Shown in pieces: positions 7,226-15,420 of a DNA stretch of 40,845 bases. The position numbers and the translations under genes are program-made. Below the pieces are notes generated by a model. The model ran no database searches. It was not told the DNA's origin and saw nothing but the letters and a program-made list of their open reading frames with translations. The DNA comes from an uncultured Coriobacteriaceae bacterium (GTDB taxonomy: Bacteria > Actinomycetota > Coriobacteriia > Coriobacteriales > Eggerthellaceae): the NCBI GenBank assembly GCA_900550385.1, contig URRZ01000007.1:1-40845 (forward strand). Reading direction: 5' to 3'. The stretch's first letter is position 1. Every line of letters begins with the position of its first letter.

Positions 7226-8254
7226 GTGAACCGTGTGATAGTGGTGGGCTCGCCGCGCGTGAACGGTCGCAGCGCTGCGTTGGCGGACGAGCTGCTGTAC
7301 GCGTGCATCGACGAACGCCCCGAAGACGGGGTGTCCATCGTGTCGGTGGCGAGCATCGACGTCCGCCCCTGCACGGGCTGCGACGCGTGCGCCAAGGAGC
7401 AGCTCGAGAAACCCGAGGGCCCGGAAGAGGGCGACCCTCTTTCCCCCCATCCGCTGGTGGAGGAAAGCGACGCGGCGCTGCACCGCTGCGTCATCGAGGA
7501 CGATATGGACGAGGTTCGCAAGCACCTAGATGCCGCCGACGAGCTGATCGTGGTGTCGCCGGTGTATTTCGCCGGCGCGCCGGCGCAGTTCAAGTACCTG
7601 CTCGACCGCCTGCAGCCCTACTACCGCTCCGACTTGCGCGGGCGGGTGAAGCGCCCGATGATCCTGCATGTGGTGGGCGAGGGCGGCGACCCGTACGGCT
7701 ACGATCCCCTGGTCGGCACCGTGATGTCGGCGTTCTCCGTTGCCGGCTTCCAACTGCAGACGATATTCGATTGGGTGGGCAAGATCTCCGAAGACGGTGG
7801 CATCCTGGGCGATCCCGAGGAGTACGCTTTGGCGGATGCGGCGGGCGTCGAGCCCGAAGGCGCCGAGGCGGAGCAGGTGGAACGGGAATCGGCTCCGCTT
7901 TCCGCTGCGGATCAGGGGAAGCGTGGGGACGCTTCCCGCTCCGCCAAGCCAAAGCTGTCGCTGTCTCAGCCTGCGAAGGGCGCGAAGCGTTCGGCGTCCG
8001 AGTGCGGGGAGCGTGCGTCGGGCGATGGCCGCCGCGCTTCCAAGGATGGCGGGCGTTTCTCGAAACGCGGAGGCAGGGCCTCCGACGGCAACCGCAAAGG
8101 CGGCTCGGGCTCCCGTGGGAATGCGCCGCAGCACGGCAAGGGCGGCTCGGACGCGCGGGGCGGCGCGCATCCGCGCGGCAAAGGCGGCTCCGGCAAGGGC
8201 GGCCGGGTGGGAAGCGGACGCGGCAGCGGCAAGGGCGGAGTCCGCCGTGGGTAG
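7226..8254 (+). CDS. NADPH-dependent FMN reductase-like flavoprotein with disordered basic tail
   Basis: Flavodoxin-fold reductase of 342 aa. The start is set at GTG 7226 because GGAAGG lies 9 nt upstream; ATG 7217 abuts that site. Residues 1-200 form the flavin domain: VIVVGSPRVNGRSAALADEL (phosphate loop), RPCTGCDACAKEQ (cysteines as in iron-sulfur flavoproteins), DELIVVSPVYFAGAPAQFKYLLDR, and GGDPYGYDPLVGT. The remaining ~125 residues (from about LSAADQGKRG) are low-complexity Gly/Ser/Lys/Arg with repeated KGGSG-like units and no fold, resembling RNA-binding RGG-type tails. The stop overlaps the rsmA start by 8 nt, so the two genes are translationally coupled. Its substrate is unknown; the coupling hints at a link with ribosome biogenesis, but that is inference. 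Confidence 0.85.
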   Translation: MNRVIVVGSPRVNGRSAALADELLYACIDERPEDGVSIVSVASIDVRPCTGCDACAKEQLEKPEGPEEGDPLSPHPLVEESDAALHRCVIEDDMDEVRKHLDAADELIVVSPVYFAGAPAQFKYLLDRLQPYYRSDLRGRVKRPMILHVVGEGGDPYGYDPLVGTVMSAFSVAGFQLQTIFDWVGKISEDGGILGDPEEYALADAAGVEPEGAEAEQVERESAPLSAADQGKRGDASRSAKPKLSLSQPAKGAKRSASECGERASGDGRRASKDGGRFSKRGGRASDGNRKGGSGSRGNAPQHGKGGSDARGGAHPRGKGGSGKGGRVGSGRGSGKGGVRRG

Positions 8255-9206
8255 CCTGTCGCCTCTTGCCAGCGTCTCGGCGACGCGCGCGGTGCTGGAG
8301 CGCCACGGGCTCGCCACGAAGAAGTCGCTCGGGCAGAACTTCCTGATCAACGATGACGTGCTGCGCAAGATCATCGACCTCTCTCAGACGGGCCCCGAGG
8401 ATGTGGTCTTGGAGGTGGGGCCCGGCATCGGCACGCTCACTGTCGCGCTGCTCAAAAGCGCTCGGCGCGTGGTGTCCGTCGAGCGCGACCCCGACCTGTG
8501 GGGCGTGCTCCCCGAGACGCTGGAGCCCTGGGCCGATAGGTTCGGCCTCATCCGCAAGGACGCGCTCGACGTGACGCGCGACGACATCGCCGCCGCCGCG
8601 CACCCCTGCGCTTTCCCGGGCAAGTTCGTCGCGAACCTCCCGTATGCCGTCGCCGCGACGCTCGTGCTGGATTTCTTCCAGCGCTTCTCCGAGCTGGGCA
8701 GCGCCACGGTCATGGTGCAGAAGGAGGTCGCCGACCGCATGTCCGCCTCCCCGGGCACGAAGAACTACGGCGCCTACACGGTGAAGCTGGGACTGTATGC
8801 CGCGCCGAACGGCCGTTTCCCGGTGTCGCCCGGCAACTTCTTCCCGCCGCCGCACGTGGAAAGCGCGGTGATTCGGCTCGACCGCGCGGTGCCGGATGCC
8901 CTGGCGCAGATAGCTCGGGAACTGGCGAGGGATGCCGGCTGGAGCGGCGAGGATGCGGTGGATCGCCTGCTGCGCGCCACGTGCGCCATGGCCGACGCAG
9001 CATTCGCGAACCGCAGGAAGACGCTTTCGAACTCGTGCAGGACGTATTTCTCCGGACGCGGCGAGGGCGGCGCGCGCGTTGCGGAGCGCCTGCCGCAGCT
9101 GTTCGCCGATGCGGGCATCGATCCCAAGCGCCGCGGGGAAACGCTCGATCAGGCGGAATTCATCGCGCTGGGCAGGGCGTTGCTGCAGATGGAGAGCCTA
9201 GGGTAA
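8247..9206 (+). CDS. rsmA: 16S rRNA (adenine1518-N6/adenine1519-N6)-dimethyltransferase
   Basis: RsmA/KsgA uses S-adenosylmethionine to dimethylate two adjacent adenines in helix 45 of 16S rRNA late in 30S assembly. The protein is 319 aa. Seen: KKSLGQNFL (N-terminal signature), LEVGPGIGTLT (SAM motif I), VERDPDLW (acidic motif II), NLPYAVAATLVL (the catalytic NLPY motif IV), FFPPPHVESAVIRL, and FANRRKTLSNSC near the C-terminus. The start is GTG 8247, with GGCGGAG 6 nt upstream inside the previous gene. A longer open frame back to 7740 is only the shadow of the flavoprotein. Order tatD-(reductase)-rsmA is common in actinobacteria, where RPF or ispE may also occur; neither is present here. Confidence 0.96.
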   Translation: MGSLSPLASVSATRAVLERHGLATKKSLGQNFLINDDVLRKIIDLSQTGPEDVVLEVGPGIGTLTVALLKSARRVVSVERDPDLWGVLPETLEPWADRFGLIRKDALDVTRDDIAAAAHPCAFPGKFVANLPYAVAATLVLDFFQRFSELGSATVMVQKEVADRMSASPGTKNYGAYTVKLGLYAAPNGRFPVSPGNFFPPPHVESAVIRLDRAVPDALAQIARELARDAGWSGEDAVDRLLRATCAMADAAFANRRKTLSNSCRTYFSGRGEGGARVAERLPQLFADAGIDPKRRGETLDQAEFIALGRALLQMESLG

Positions 9207-9250
9207 TTGCTACCTCCGCGCATGCTGATTCCGTGGAGTATTGACTGGCG

Positions 9251-9259
9251 TGATATAAT
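9251..9259 (+). promoter_or_regulatory. Extended -10 promoter of veg
   Basis: TGATATAAT is a full TGn extended -10 with a perfect TATAAT (9254-9259); the predicted start of transcription is about 9266. The -35 region is weak, as usual for extended -10 promoters. The start point excludes the TTG at 9266 as a normal initiation codon and supports the ATG at 9308. Confidence 0.7.
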
Positions 9260-9307
9260 TTCGCCTTGTCATTTTACTGTGCAGGCATGAGTGAGGTAGA
9301 GCGCATA

Positions 9308-9652
9308 ATGGATTTAGCTAAGCAGGCGGGCATCGTCGACTCCATTCACGACACGTTGAATGACCTGGTCGGCCAGCGCCTGAAGGTGCGTGCCAACATG
9401 GGCCGCTCCAAGATCGTCGAGAGCGAGGGCGTGCTGGCCCAGGTGCATCCCCAGCTGTTCATCATGGAGGTGGACCGCAAGCGCGGCCGCACGGCGCGCC
9501 AGTCCTACCAGTACGTCGACGTGCTGACGGGCATGGTCGAGCTTTCCCAGAACGGCGAGCCGCTTTTCGAGCCGTTCGTGCCCGAGGCGGACGAGGCCGA
9601 GCTCCCCTATGCTTCCGACGAGGAGCATGAGGAGGAGAAGGTCCTTTCCTAG
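9308..9652 (+). CDS. veg: Veg family protein
   Basis: Small conserved protein (114 aa) of the Veg/DUF1021 family, known in Bacillus for very high vegetative expression and a role in biofilm matrix control. The family core is visible: IHDTLNDLVGQRLKVRANMG, RSKIVESEGVLAQVHPQLFIM, and YQYVDVLTGMVELS. An acidic tail (EADEAELPYASDEEHEEEK) is longer than in Bacillus Veg. The start is set at ATG 9308 because tgaggt lies 10 nt upstream and the alignment begins there; ATG 9287 is possible. It has its own strong extended -10 promoter and a terminator at 9695-9732, so it is monocistronic. Confidence 0.85.
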   Translation: MDLAKQAGIVDSIHDTLNDLVGQRLKVRANMGRSKIVESEGVLAQVHPQLFIMEVDRKRGRTARQSYQYVDVLTGMVELSQNGEPLFEPFVPEADEAELPYASDEEHEEEKVLS

Positions 9653-9694
9653 GGGCCGGCCCCGCAGCGGGGCATAGCCGATGCAAGTTGGGAC

Positions 9695-9732
9695 GGAGGC
9701 GGGCGCCGATGCGGTGCCCGCCTCCTGCTTTT
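9695..9732 (+). terminator. Intrinsic terminator after veg
   Basis: Perfect 10-bp stem ggaggcgggc (9695-9704) with gcccgcctcc (9716-9725), followed by tgctttt. It ends the veg transcript; the next gene's ribosome site (AGGAGG, 9734-9739) starts directly after. Confidence 0.85.
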
Positions 9733-9749
9733 CAGGAGGCTTGCCAAAG

Positions 9750-10623
9750 ATGGAGCAGGATTACCGGCGGAGCCGCAACCCCCGGTCCGAGCTGGATCGG
9801 ACGCGTCGCGCCGTTCGGGGCGGGAATGGCCCGCGTCCGGTGAACCGTTCCCGTGATCGGTCGCGGGGCGGTTCGGCGCCTCGCCGGCGCGCGACCGCCG
9901 TCTCCTCCGCTCCTGCCTCGAGCCTGCTCGTGCGGCGGCGCATCATCCGCCCATTCCGATGGCGCATCGCGGGAGGCTTCGGCGGCGGGGGAAGCCGCTG
10001 CGCAGGAGGAATCCGCCGGTTCCTCCAGGTCTTCCGGGCCGGTTCCCGCGGTCGCCGTCCGCGAGGCCGAGGAGTTCCTGCAGTACCAGGAGGGGTTCCC
10101 CGCCGGATGCGAGCCGATATCGCTCGCCTTGGCGCTGCGCAGCCTCGGCTTCGGTATCACGCCCAAGGAGTTCATCGATGGGTACGTGGTCGCCGATCCG
10201 TCGTGGACGGATCCCTCGTCCTATTGGGGATCGCCCTACGACACCGGCGCGTCGTTCCCGCCCGGGATGGTCAACGCCGCCAACGCCTATCTGGAGGAGC
10301 AGGGTTCCTCGATGCGGGCCGTCGATGCGACCGGCACGGACTTCGCCAAGCTGCGCGACCTTGCCGCCCAAGGCATCCCCGTGCTGATATGGACGACGGT
10401 CAGCGGGAACCCTCCCAACTATTCGGGCGAATCGGTGGGAGGCCGCTACGCCTGGTATCTGAACGAGCACTGCGTCCTGATGTACGGGGTGGAAGGTGAC
10501 TACGTGCTGGTGAGCGATCCGTTGGCGGGGTTGCTGGACAAGGACGCCGAATCGTTCGGAAGCCTCTATGAGGCATGCGGGTCCTATGCGCTCTACATAA
10601 TGGACGGCATGGCGGACGGATAA
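9750..10623 (+). CDS. C39-like papain-fold peptidase, N-terminal frameshift suspected
   Basis: The C-terminal ~190 residues form a peptidase C39-like (C39_2) domain: FLQYQEGFPAGCEPISLALA carries the catalytic Cys, WYLNEHCVLMYG the His and VSDPLAG the Asp. SFPPGMVNAANAYLEE and IPVLIWTTV are also typical. These proteins are usually secreted or anchored with a basic cytoplasmic N-terminus, one helix and a linker. A strong ribosome site (AGGAGG) and ATG 9750 open a basic stretch (MEQDYRRSRNPRSELDRTRR) in a different frame; the peptidase frame opens only at 9844 (GTG 9853). No transmembrane helix is visible at the join, so bases are probably missing or added between 9844 and about 10030. If no error exists, the gene would start at GTG 9853 with no ribosome site. 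Confidence 0.7.
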
Positions 10624-10688
10624 TCCGGGCGCCGCATCCCGCGGCTCGCGCATATCGGCATGTTTCGTGGTCGCTGCGTGTACGGCTG

Positions 10689-10717
10689 TTGACAAGCGCC
10701 CGCAAGAAGTGCAAAAT
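10689..10717 (+). promoter_or_regulatory. Promoter of tRNA-Ala
   Basis: Consensus -35 TTGACA (10689-10694), 17-nt spacer and -10 CAAAAT (10712-10717). Predicted start about 10724, 25 nt before the mature tRNA 5' end. Confidence 0.8.
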
Positions 10718-10748
10718 ACCGTTCTGCGCTTCGGCGCGCATAACCCGT

Positions 10749-10824
10749 GGGGATGTAGCTCAGCTGGGAGAGCATCACGTTCGCAACGTGGGGGCCGAGG
10801 GTTCGAATCCCTTCATCTCCACCA
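10749..10824 (+). tRNA. tRNA-Ala, anticodon CGC
   Basis: A 76-nt cloverleaf with the 3' CCA encoded. The acceptor stem GGGGATG pairs with CATCTCC, the D-arm is GCTCAGCTGGGAGAGC, the anticodon loop TTCGCAA gives anticodon CGC (reads GCG), and the T-arm is GAGGGTTCGAATCCCTT. The discriminator base is A and CCA ends at 10824. GCG is a heavily used alanine codon in this GC-rich genome. It has its own promoter and terminator. Confidence 0.96.
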
Positions 10825-10835
10825 TGGAAATCAGA

Positions 10836-10866
10836 CAGGCTTGGCACTGCGCCAAGCCTGTTTTGC
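10836..10866 (+). terminator. Intrinsic terminator after tRNA-Ala
   Basis: Perfect 10-bp stem caggcttggc (10836-10845) with gccaagcctg (10851-10860), loop actgc, followed by ttttgc. Confidence 0.9.
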
Positions 10867-10904
10867 TTTCGGCTTGAAGGGATTCGAACCGTGAGGTCAG
10901 ACGC

Positions 10905-11626
10905 CTACCGCAGCTCGACCACGCCGTAGGGGACGCCGTCGGCTTCGGCCAGAACGACGACGGTGCGGTCGGCTTCCTGGGCGATGCGCGGCTGGATGAT
11001 GTCTCTCATCACCGCAGAGCGGCGGTAGTCCACGCGCGCCTGGCGTGGCCGCAGCTCGCAGGGCAGGGCCCCCAGCGCGATGCGCACGTACTGGCTGTTG
11101 TTGACGTGCTCGTTGGTGTCGATGAGGTCGCGCCTCACTGCGAAGGGCCTGCAGGCTTCGAACTCGTTTGGCAGGGCGATCTTGCGGCTTTCTTCGGGCA
11201 TTTCAAGCGGCGTGCCGATTTGGTAGGCCGCCACGTGCTCAGCCGAGGGGCGCACGGGCTTTCCCGCGGCAAGGTCGATGAAGCCCCAGGTTGAATGGGC
11301 ACGCGCAACGAGGGAACCCGCTGCGTCGCGCAAGTAGAAGTTCCTTGTGGCGGAAACCGTTTTGAATCCGCTGGCGAACGTGCCCGCCGTCACCTGCTCG
11401 CCGAGGCGCGGGTAGCGGTCGATCACGAGGTGCCAGTGCGTCAGCACCCAAGCTTTGCGTTCGCGCTTCAGGCGCTCGGGCCGAAGCCTATTTCTTCGGA
11501 ATGGAAGATGCTGCAATCCTGGAACAGGTCGATGAGCGCCGGCAGCGTCATCAACCCATCGTGCGCGATCTCGCTGTAACGGATGCGCGTGGCGAATTCG
11601 AATGCTGCTGGATCGATCTTCTCCAT
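10905..11626 (-). pseudogene. Acyl-ACP thioesterase, single-base frameshift at a G run
   Basis: Acyl-ACP thioesterases hydrolyse acyl-carrier-protein thioesters to free fatty acids. The N-terminal part starts at ATG 11626 (gagaaggg upstream; MEKIDPAAFEFATRIRYSEI) and runs through TLPALIDLFQDCSIFHSEEI to a premature stop at 11468. The rest continues in another frame with LKRERKAWVLTHWHLVIDRY, RNFYLRDAAG, WGFIDLAAGKPVRP and DTNEHVNNSQYVRIALGALP (second hot-dog half with catalytic Asn/His). Adding one base in the GGG run at 11478-11480 would restore a ~240-residue protein reading GPERLKRERK. This looks like a homopolymer sequencing error, though a real mutation cannot be excluded. A TGn-TATGCT -10 (minus strand, 11672-11664) precedes it, making Met at 11668 unlikely. 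Confidence 0.88.
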
Positions 11627-11734
11627 GATGCCCTTCTCAAACGGCGCCTGTTTTCGAAAGGAAAGCATAGCACGAAGTCCAGGCGTGAACGCTTTGCCGC
11701 AGCGGGGGCGTCGTCATTGCTGGCTTACAGGTGC

Positions 11735-12610
11735 TTAGACGTTCTGCCGCATCTCGTCGAGGAACGCTTGCGCAGCTCCCGTGAGCGTCTGGCGGTCCTT
11801 CCAGGCGAAGTCGATGGGCGACACCACGGGCGGGTGCAGCAGCCGGAATTCAAGCCCCGTGCCGGCGCCTGTCGCCACGAGCTTCTCGAGCGTGAGCGCG
11901 CAGCCGACGCCCTCGCGCACGAGCTGTGCCGCGTTGAACGCCAGGTTGTAGGTGGCGGCCACGTCCAGCTGATCCTTCTGCTCGCCGAACCACTGGGAGA
12001 GCTCGCCTGTCTCGAGTGCCTGCCCCGATGCGATGAGCGGGACGCCTGTCAGATCGCGCGGCGCCACGGTCTCCTTCTGCGCGAGGGGGTGGTCGGCGGG
12101 CATGAGCGCGCCCCAGGCGTCGGTGGGGCGCAGGCGGATGTGCTCGAAGCGGTTGATGTCGGGGAATGCGATGAGCACGGCGAAGTCCACGAGCCCGCGC
12201 TCGAGCCATTCGAGCACGTCGGTGCTGTTGCCGCTGCGCAGGTGGAACCGCACGTGCGGGCAGCGTTCGCGAAACGCGCGGATGCGCGCCGCCACCTGCC
12301 GCATGCCCTCGCTCTCGCCCGCGCCGATGAACACGTCGCCTTCGGTCACGTCGTCGCCGTGCGTCAGCTCGGCGGCGGTCTGGTCGGCGAGCGCGACGAT
12401 CTCCTCGGCGCGGCGGCGCAGGTAGAGCCCCTTCTCCGTGAGGGTGACGCTGCGGCTTCCGCGTTCGAGCAGCGTGCAGCCCAGCTCGCGCTCGAGGTCG
12501 GCGATCTGGCGCGAGAGCGTGGGCTGCGTCACGTGCAGCGCCTGGGCGGCGCGCGACAAGTTCCCCTCGCGGCAGATGGCCAGGTAGTAGCGCAGCACGC
12601 GGATGTCCAT
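11735..12610 (-). CDS. LysR-type transcriptional regulator, divergent from MFS exporter
   Basis: LTTR of 291 aa, the normal length. The N-terminal winged helix-turn-helix is intact: MDIRVLRYYLAICREGNLSR, AAQALHVTQPTLSRQIADLE (about 21-40) and LLERGSRSVTLTEKGLYL. The remaining residues (~90-291) form the periplasmic-binding-protein-like effector domain. It is transcribed away from the MFS gene at 12799 with 188 nt between the starts, the classical arrangement in which the LTTR controls the neighbour and itself. The shared region contains an AT-rich dyad (12638-12656). The effector is unknown, but an exported compound is likely. Confidence 0.93.
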   Translation of the reverse strand: MDIRVLRYYLAICREGNLSRAAQALHVTQPTLSRQIADLERELGCTLLERGSRSVTLTEKGLYLRRRAEEIVALADQTAAELTHGDDVTEGDVFIGAGESEGMRQVAARIRAFRERCPHVRFHLRSGNSTDVLEWLERGLVDFAVLIAFPDINRFEHIRLRPTDAWGALMPADHPLAQKETVAPRDLTGVPLIASGQALETGELSQWFGEQKDQLDVAATYNLAFNAAQLVREGVGCALTLEKLVATGAGTGLEFRLLHPPVVSPIDFAWKDRQTLTGAAQAFLDEMRQNV

Positions 12611-12637
12611 GACGTCTCTCTTTCATGCTTAAACCGC

Positions 12638-12656
12638 ATAGTTATTTATAAACTAT
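12638..12656. promoter_or_regulatory. AT-rich dyad between LysR and MFS genes
   Basis: ATAGTT (12638-12643) and AACTAT (12651-12656) form a dyad in the most AT-rich stretch of this part of the window. TATAAA/TATAAG-like -10 boxes on both strands overlap it. It is the best candidate for the LysR operator and divergent promoters. Confidence 0.5.
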
Positions 12657-12798
12657 AAGTAATTGTATTAGAGGAAGAGACGAAAGAGAATAGGGAGACC
12701 CGATAAGGCGATCGGCTGCGGCGTTTTGTCGGGTTGACCGAGCAAAGCACGACGCGGCGGATGCGTCGGACACGTTAAAGGAGGTGGAGGCATCCATC

Positions 12799-14037
12799 AT
12801 GGCGAAGGGCGGCGAAAAGCTTCTCATCTTCATCCTGGCTGTGGGCGTGTTCGGTATCCTCAACACCGAGATGGGCGCCGTGGGCATCATCCCGCAGGTG
12901 GCCGAGCGCTTCGGCGTGAGCGTGCCCGACGCGGGCCTGCTCGTAAGCGGGTTCGCGCTCATCGTGGCGCTGGCCGGCCCCACCATGCCGCTGTTGTTCT
13001 CGGGCATGAACCGCAAGCACGTCATGCTGTTGGCGCTCGGCGTGTTCTCGGCGTGCAACGTGGCGGCCGTGTTCGCGCCGAGCTTCGAGGTGCTGCTGGT
13101 CGCGCGCGTGCTGCCGGCGGCGTTCCACCCGCTGTACGTGTCGATGGCAATGGCGATCGGCGGCCAGACGGGCGCCACCGAGGCTGAGCGCGCCAAAAAC
13201 TCGTCGCGCGTGTTCGTGGGCGTGTCGGCGGGCATGGTGCTCGGCGTGCCCGTCGCCAGCTACCTGGCTAGCACGCTCATGCTGCAGGCGGCACTCGCGT
13301 TCTTCGCCGTGGTGACCGTCGCGGTGCTGGCGGCCACGGTGCTGTTCGTGCCGTCGATGCCCGTGAGCGCGCGCATGACCTACGGCAGCCAGCTGCGCAT
13401 TTTGAAGAAGCCCGTCGTGCGGGCGTCAGTTCTGGCCACGGTCGCCATCAACGGCGCCATGTTCGGCTTCTACAGCTACCTGTCCGACTTCTTCGGTGCC
13501 GTGTCGGGTATGGACGCCACCTGGGTGAGCATCTCGCTGCTCGTGTACGGCGGCGCGAACATCGTGGGCAACGTGGTGTCGGGGCATCTGCTCGGCAGGC
13601 GGGCGAACGCGACGCTCGTCATCATGCCGATTGTGCTCATCGGGCTGTACGCCGTGCTGTTCGCCGTGGGGCAGCTGTCGTGGGCGACGGCGGCGATCAC
13701 GCTCATGCTGGGCGTGGCCGCGGGCATCGCGAACAACGCGAACCAGTTCATGGTGTCGCGCGCCGCGCCCGAGGCGGCCGACTTCAGCAACGGCCTCTAC
13801 CTCACGGCCGCAAACCTCGGCACCACGATCGCGACCTCGGTCTGCGGCGCGTTCATCACAGCGGCGGGCACGCGCTTCGCCGTGTTCGGCGCGCTGATCT
13901 TCCTGGCCGCCGGCGTGCTGTTCGTGCTGTGGCGCGTAAGGTGCACGCGACGCGCGAACGCAGCAGACGCAGAGGCCGCAACCGCAGCGACCCCAGCTGC
14001 AAGCACTCCCGCCCAACCCGAAGGCGGCGCGGCGTAG
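12799..14037 (+). CDS. MFS transporter, DHA1 (AraJ/YdhP-like) exporter
   Basis: Twelve-helix proton-driven exporter of 412 aa. Seen: first helix KLLIFILAVGVFGILNTEMG followed by GIIPQVAERFGVSV, as in drug/arabinose-efflux-type DHA1 proteins, then paired hydrophobic helices throughout, with the cytoplasmic basic loop FSGMNRKHVMLLALG between helices 2 and 3. A poorly conserved Ala/Thr-rich tail follows about residue 385. The start is ATG 12799: the region 12778-12790 (aaaggaggtggagg) gives a suitable ribosome site, and GTG 12784 lies inside it. It is divergent from the LysR gene at 11735, its probable regulator. The substrate is not evident. Confidence 0.92.
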   Translation: MAKGGEKLLIFILAVGVFGILNTEMGAVGIIPQVAERFGVSVPDAGLLVSGFALIVALAGPTMPLLFSGMNRKHVMLLALGVFSACNVAAVFAPSFEVLLVARVLPAAFHPLYVSMAMAIGGQTGATEAERAKNSSRVFVGVSAGMVLGVPVASYLASTLMLQAALAFFAVVTVAVLAATVLFVPSMPVSARMTYGSQLRILKKPVVRASVLATVAINGAMFGFYSYLSDFFGAVSGMDATWVSISLLVYGGANIVGNVVSGHLLGRRANATLVIMPIVLIGLYAVLFAVGQLSWATAAITLMLGVAAGIANNANQFMVSRAAPEAADFSNGLYLTAANLGTTIATSVCGAFITAAGTRFAVFGALIFLAAGVLFVLWRVRCTRRANAADAEAATAATPAASTPAQPEGGAA

Positions 14038-14102
14038 CGGCTGCAGTTCAGGGAGGGGGGCGGGGTGCCGCGGGGAGCGCGAGCGCCTCGCAGGCGGGGT
14101 CG

Positions 14103-14615
14103 CTACCCCTTCCGCTCGTGCGTGAGCTCGATGGCCTCCTTGCCGGAAAGATGCTCGATGCGCAGTTCGAACATGAGCAGCGTGTTCCAGAAGCGCTCGA
14201 TCTCGGCGGCTTCGGCTTCGCGCGGCATGTCGGGCGCGTAGCGGCGGCTCAGCAGCCCGATGGCAGCGCGCTTCTCGGCGGGGTCGCTCAGCCCGCGGAT
14301 GCGTCCGAACGCGATGACACTGCGGAAGCGCGTGGTGAGCTTTTCGGGCACCACGTCGTCCTGGTCGATGACGCAGAACGAGGCGCGATCGTCGCGCGCA
14401 ATCGCATCAACTTTGTGGCCCGCCGCAGCGCTGTGGAAGATAAGGCGCCCGAGCTCGCCACCTTCCCCGTCGTAGGCGTAGCTCAGCGGCACTGCGTAGG
14501 GGTAGCCGCCGTCACCTGCCAGCGCCAGCACGCCCGACGTGCCGCGCCGCAGAATCGCAACGGCTTCCTCCTGCGGCAGCTCCTGCTTCTTCCTTCTCAT
14601 CGGTCGAAATTCCAC
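14103..14615 (-). CDS. Pyridoxamine 5'-phosphate oxidase-family flavoprotein (NimA-like)
   Basis: FMN-binding split-barrel protein of 170 aa of the 5-nitroimidazole-reductase (Nim)/PNPOx-like family. It starts at GTG 14615 (GGAGG 7 nt upstream), giving EFRPMRRKKQELPQEEAVAI; ATG 14600 is an alternative. Family features: GTSGVLALAGDGGYPYAVPL, LIFHSAAAGHKVDAI (with the His typical of Nim proteins) and ASFCVIDQDDVVPEKLTTRF, then FRSVIAFGRI. Such proteins reduce or bind small aromatic substrates, and some confer nitroimidazole resistance; function here is not proven. It is divergent from the nitroreductase at 14823 (207 nt between starts), which suggests a small redox locus. Confidence 0.88.
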   Translation of the reverse strand: MEFRPMRRKKQELPQEEAVAILRRGTSGVLALAGDGGYPYAVPLSYAYDGEGGELGRLIFHSAAAGHKVDAIARDDRASFCVIDQDDVVPEKLTTRFRSVIAFGRIRGLSDPAEKRAAIGLLSRRYAPDMPREAEAAEIERFWNTLLMFELRIEHLSGKEAIELTHERKG

Positions 14616-14822
14616 CGAGCCCTCCTCTTTTCGCCGCGATCGAACGTTGGATTCCCATTGTGCGGCCCTTCTGCGCTGCAGGCAAGTTTCCGTGCTCGGT
14701 ATGCGGCCAGGAGGGCGGATGCGCTGCGTTTCCGTACGCTTTGCTCCATGCCGTAGCGCGCACCCTGCCGTTTTTGGAGAATAATGGGGTCGCAAGCGCA
14801 AGCCCGATGATGGGAGGCCCGT

Positions 14823-15356
14823 ATGGAAAAGAACAGCTACCTTACCCTGGTGGGGCACCGCTACTCGTGCCGCCAGTTCGGGAAAACCCAGCTGACCGAC
14901 GAGCAGCTGGGCGTCATCTTGGAGGCGGCGCGGAAGTCGCCGTCGGCGCGCAATCTGCAGCCGCTGCGCCTGTGCGTGGTGCAGAGCGCCGAGGGCCTGG
15001 CGAAGATCGACGAGTGCACGAAGTGCCGCTACGGCGCCCCGACGGTGATCATCGCCGCCTACGACCACGACGAGTCGAGCCACCCCACGCCCGACCATGG
15101 CCCCGAGACCTGTGACTTCGGCGACATCGACACCACCATCGCGCTGACGAACATGGAGAACGCCGCCGCCAGCCTGGGGCTGGGCAGCTGTTGGGTAGGC
15201 GCGTTCGATCCGCGCGCGGTGCGCGAGCGCTTCAACGTGCCGGAAAGCTACCGCCTGGTCGAGCTGTTCATGGTGGGCCGCTGCGCCGCCGAGCCCGGCC
15301 CGCAGCACGCCAAGCGCAAGGACCTCGACCAGTTCGTCGTGCGCGAGACGTTCTGA
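14823..15356 (+). CDS. Nitroreductase family protein
   Basis: FMN-dependent nitroreductase-fold oxidoreductase of 177 aa, a short member of the family. Seen: HRYSCRQFGKTQLTDEQLGV (N-terminal phosphate-binding Arg region), AARKSPSARNLQPLRLCVV (the S-x-R-N-x-Q-P flavin motif), and ENAAASLGLGSCWVGAFDP (C-terminal flavin-binding helix). Start ATG 14823 follows gggagg. It ends 64 nt before a bidirectional terminator at 15421. Substrates could be quinones or nitroaromatics; the sequence does not decide. It lies back to back with a NimA-like gene. Confidence 0.92.
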   Translation: MEKNSYLTLVGHRYSCRQFGKTQLTDEQLGVILEAARKSPSARNLQPLRLCVVQSAEGLAKIDECTKCRYGAPTVIIAAYDHDESSHPTPDHGPETCDFGDIDTTIALTNMENAAASLGLGSCWVGAFDPRAVRERFNVPESYRLVELFMVGRCAAEPGPQHAKRKDLDQFVVRETF

Positions 15357-15420
15357 TAAGGGTTTCGTCCGGCAAACAGTCTGCGGCGCCGTGCGCTGTG
15401 CAGCACCGTTTCTGCTGAAA

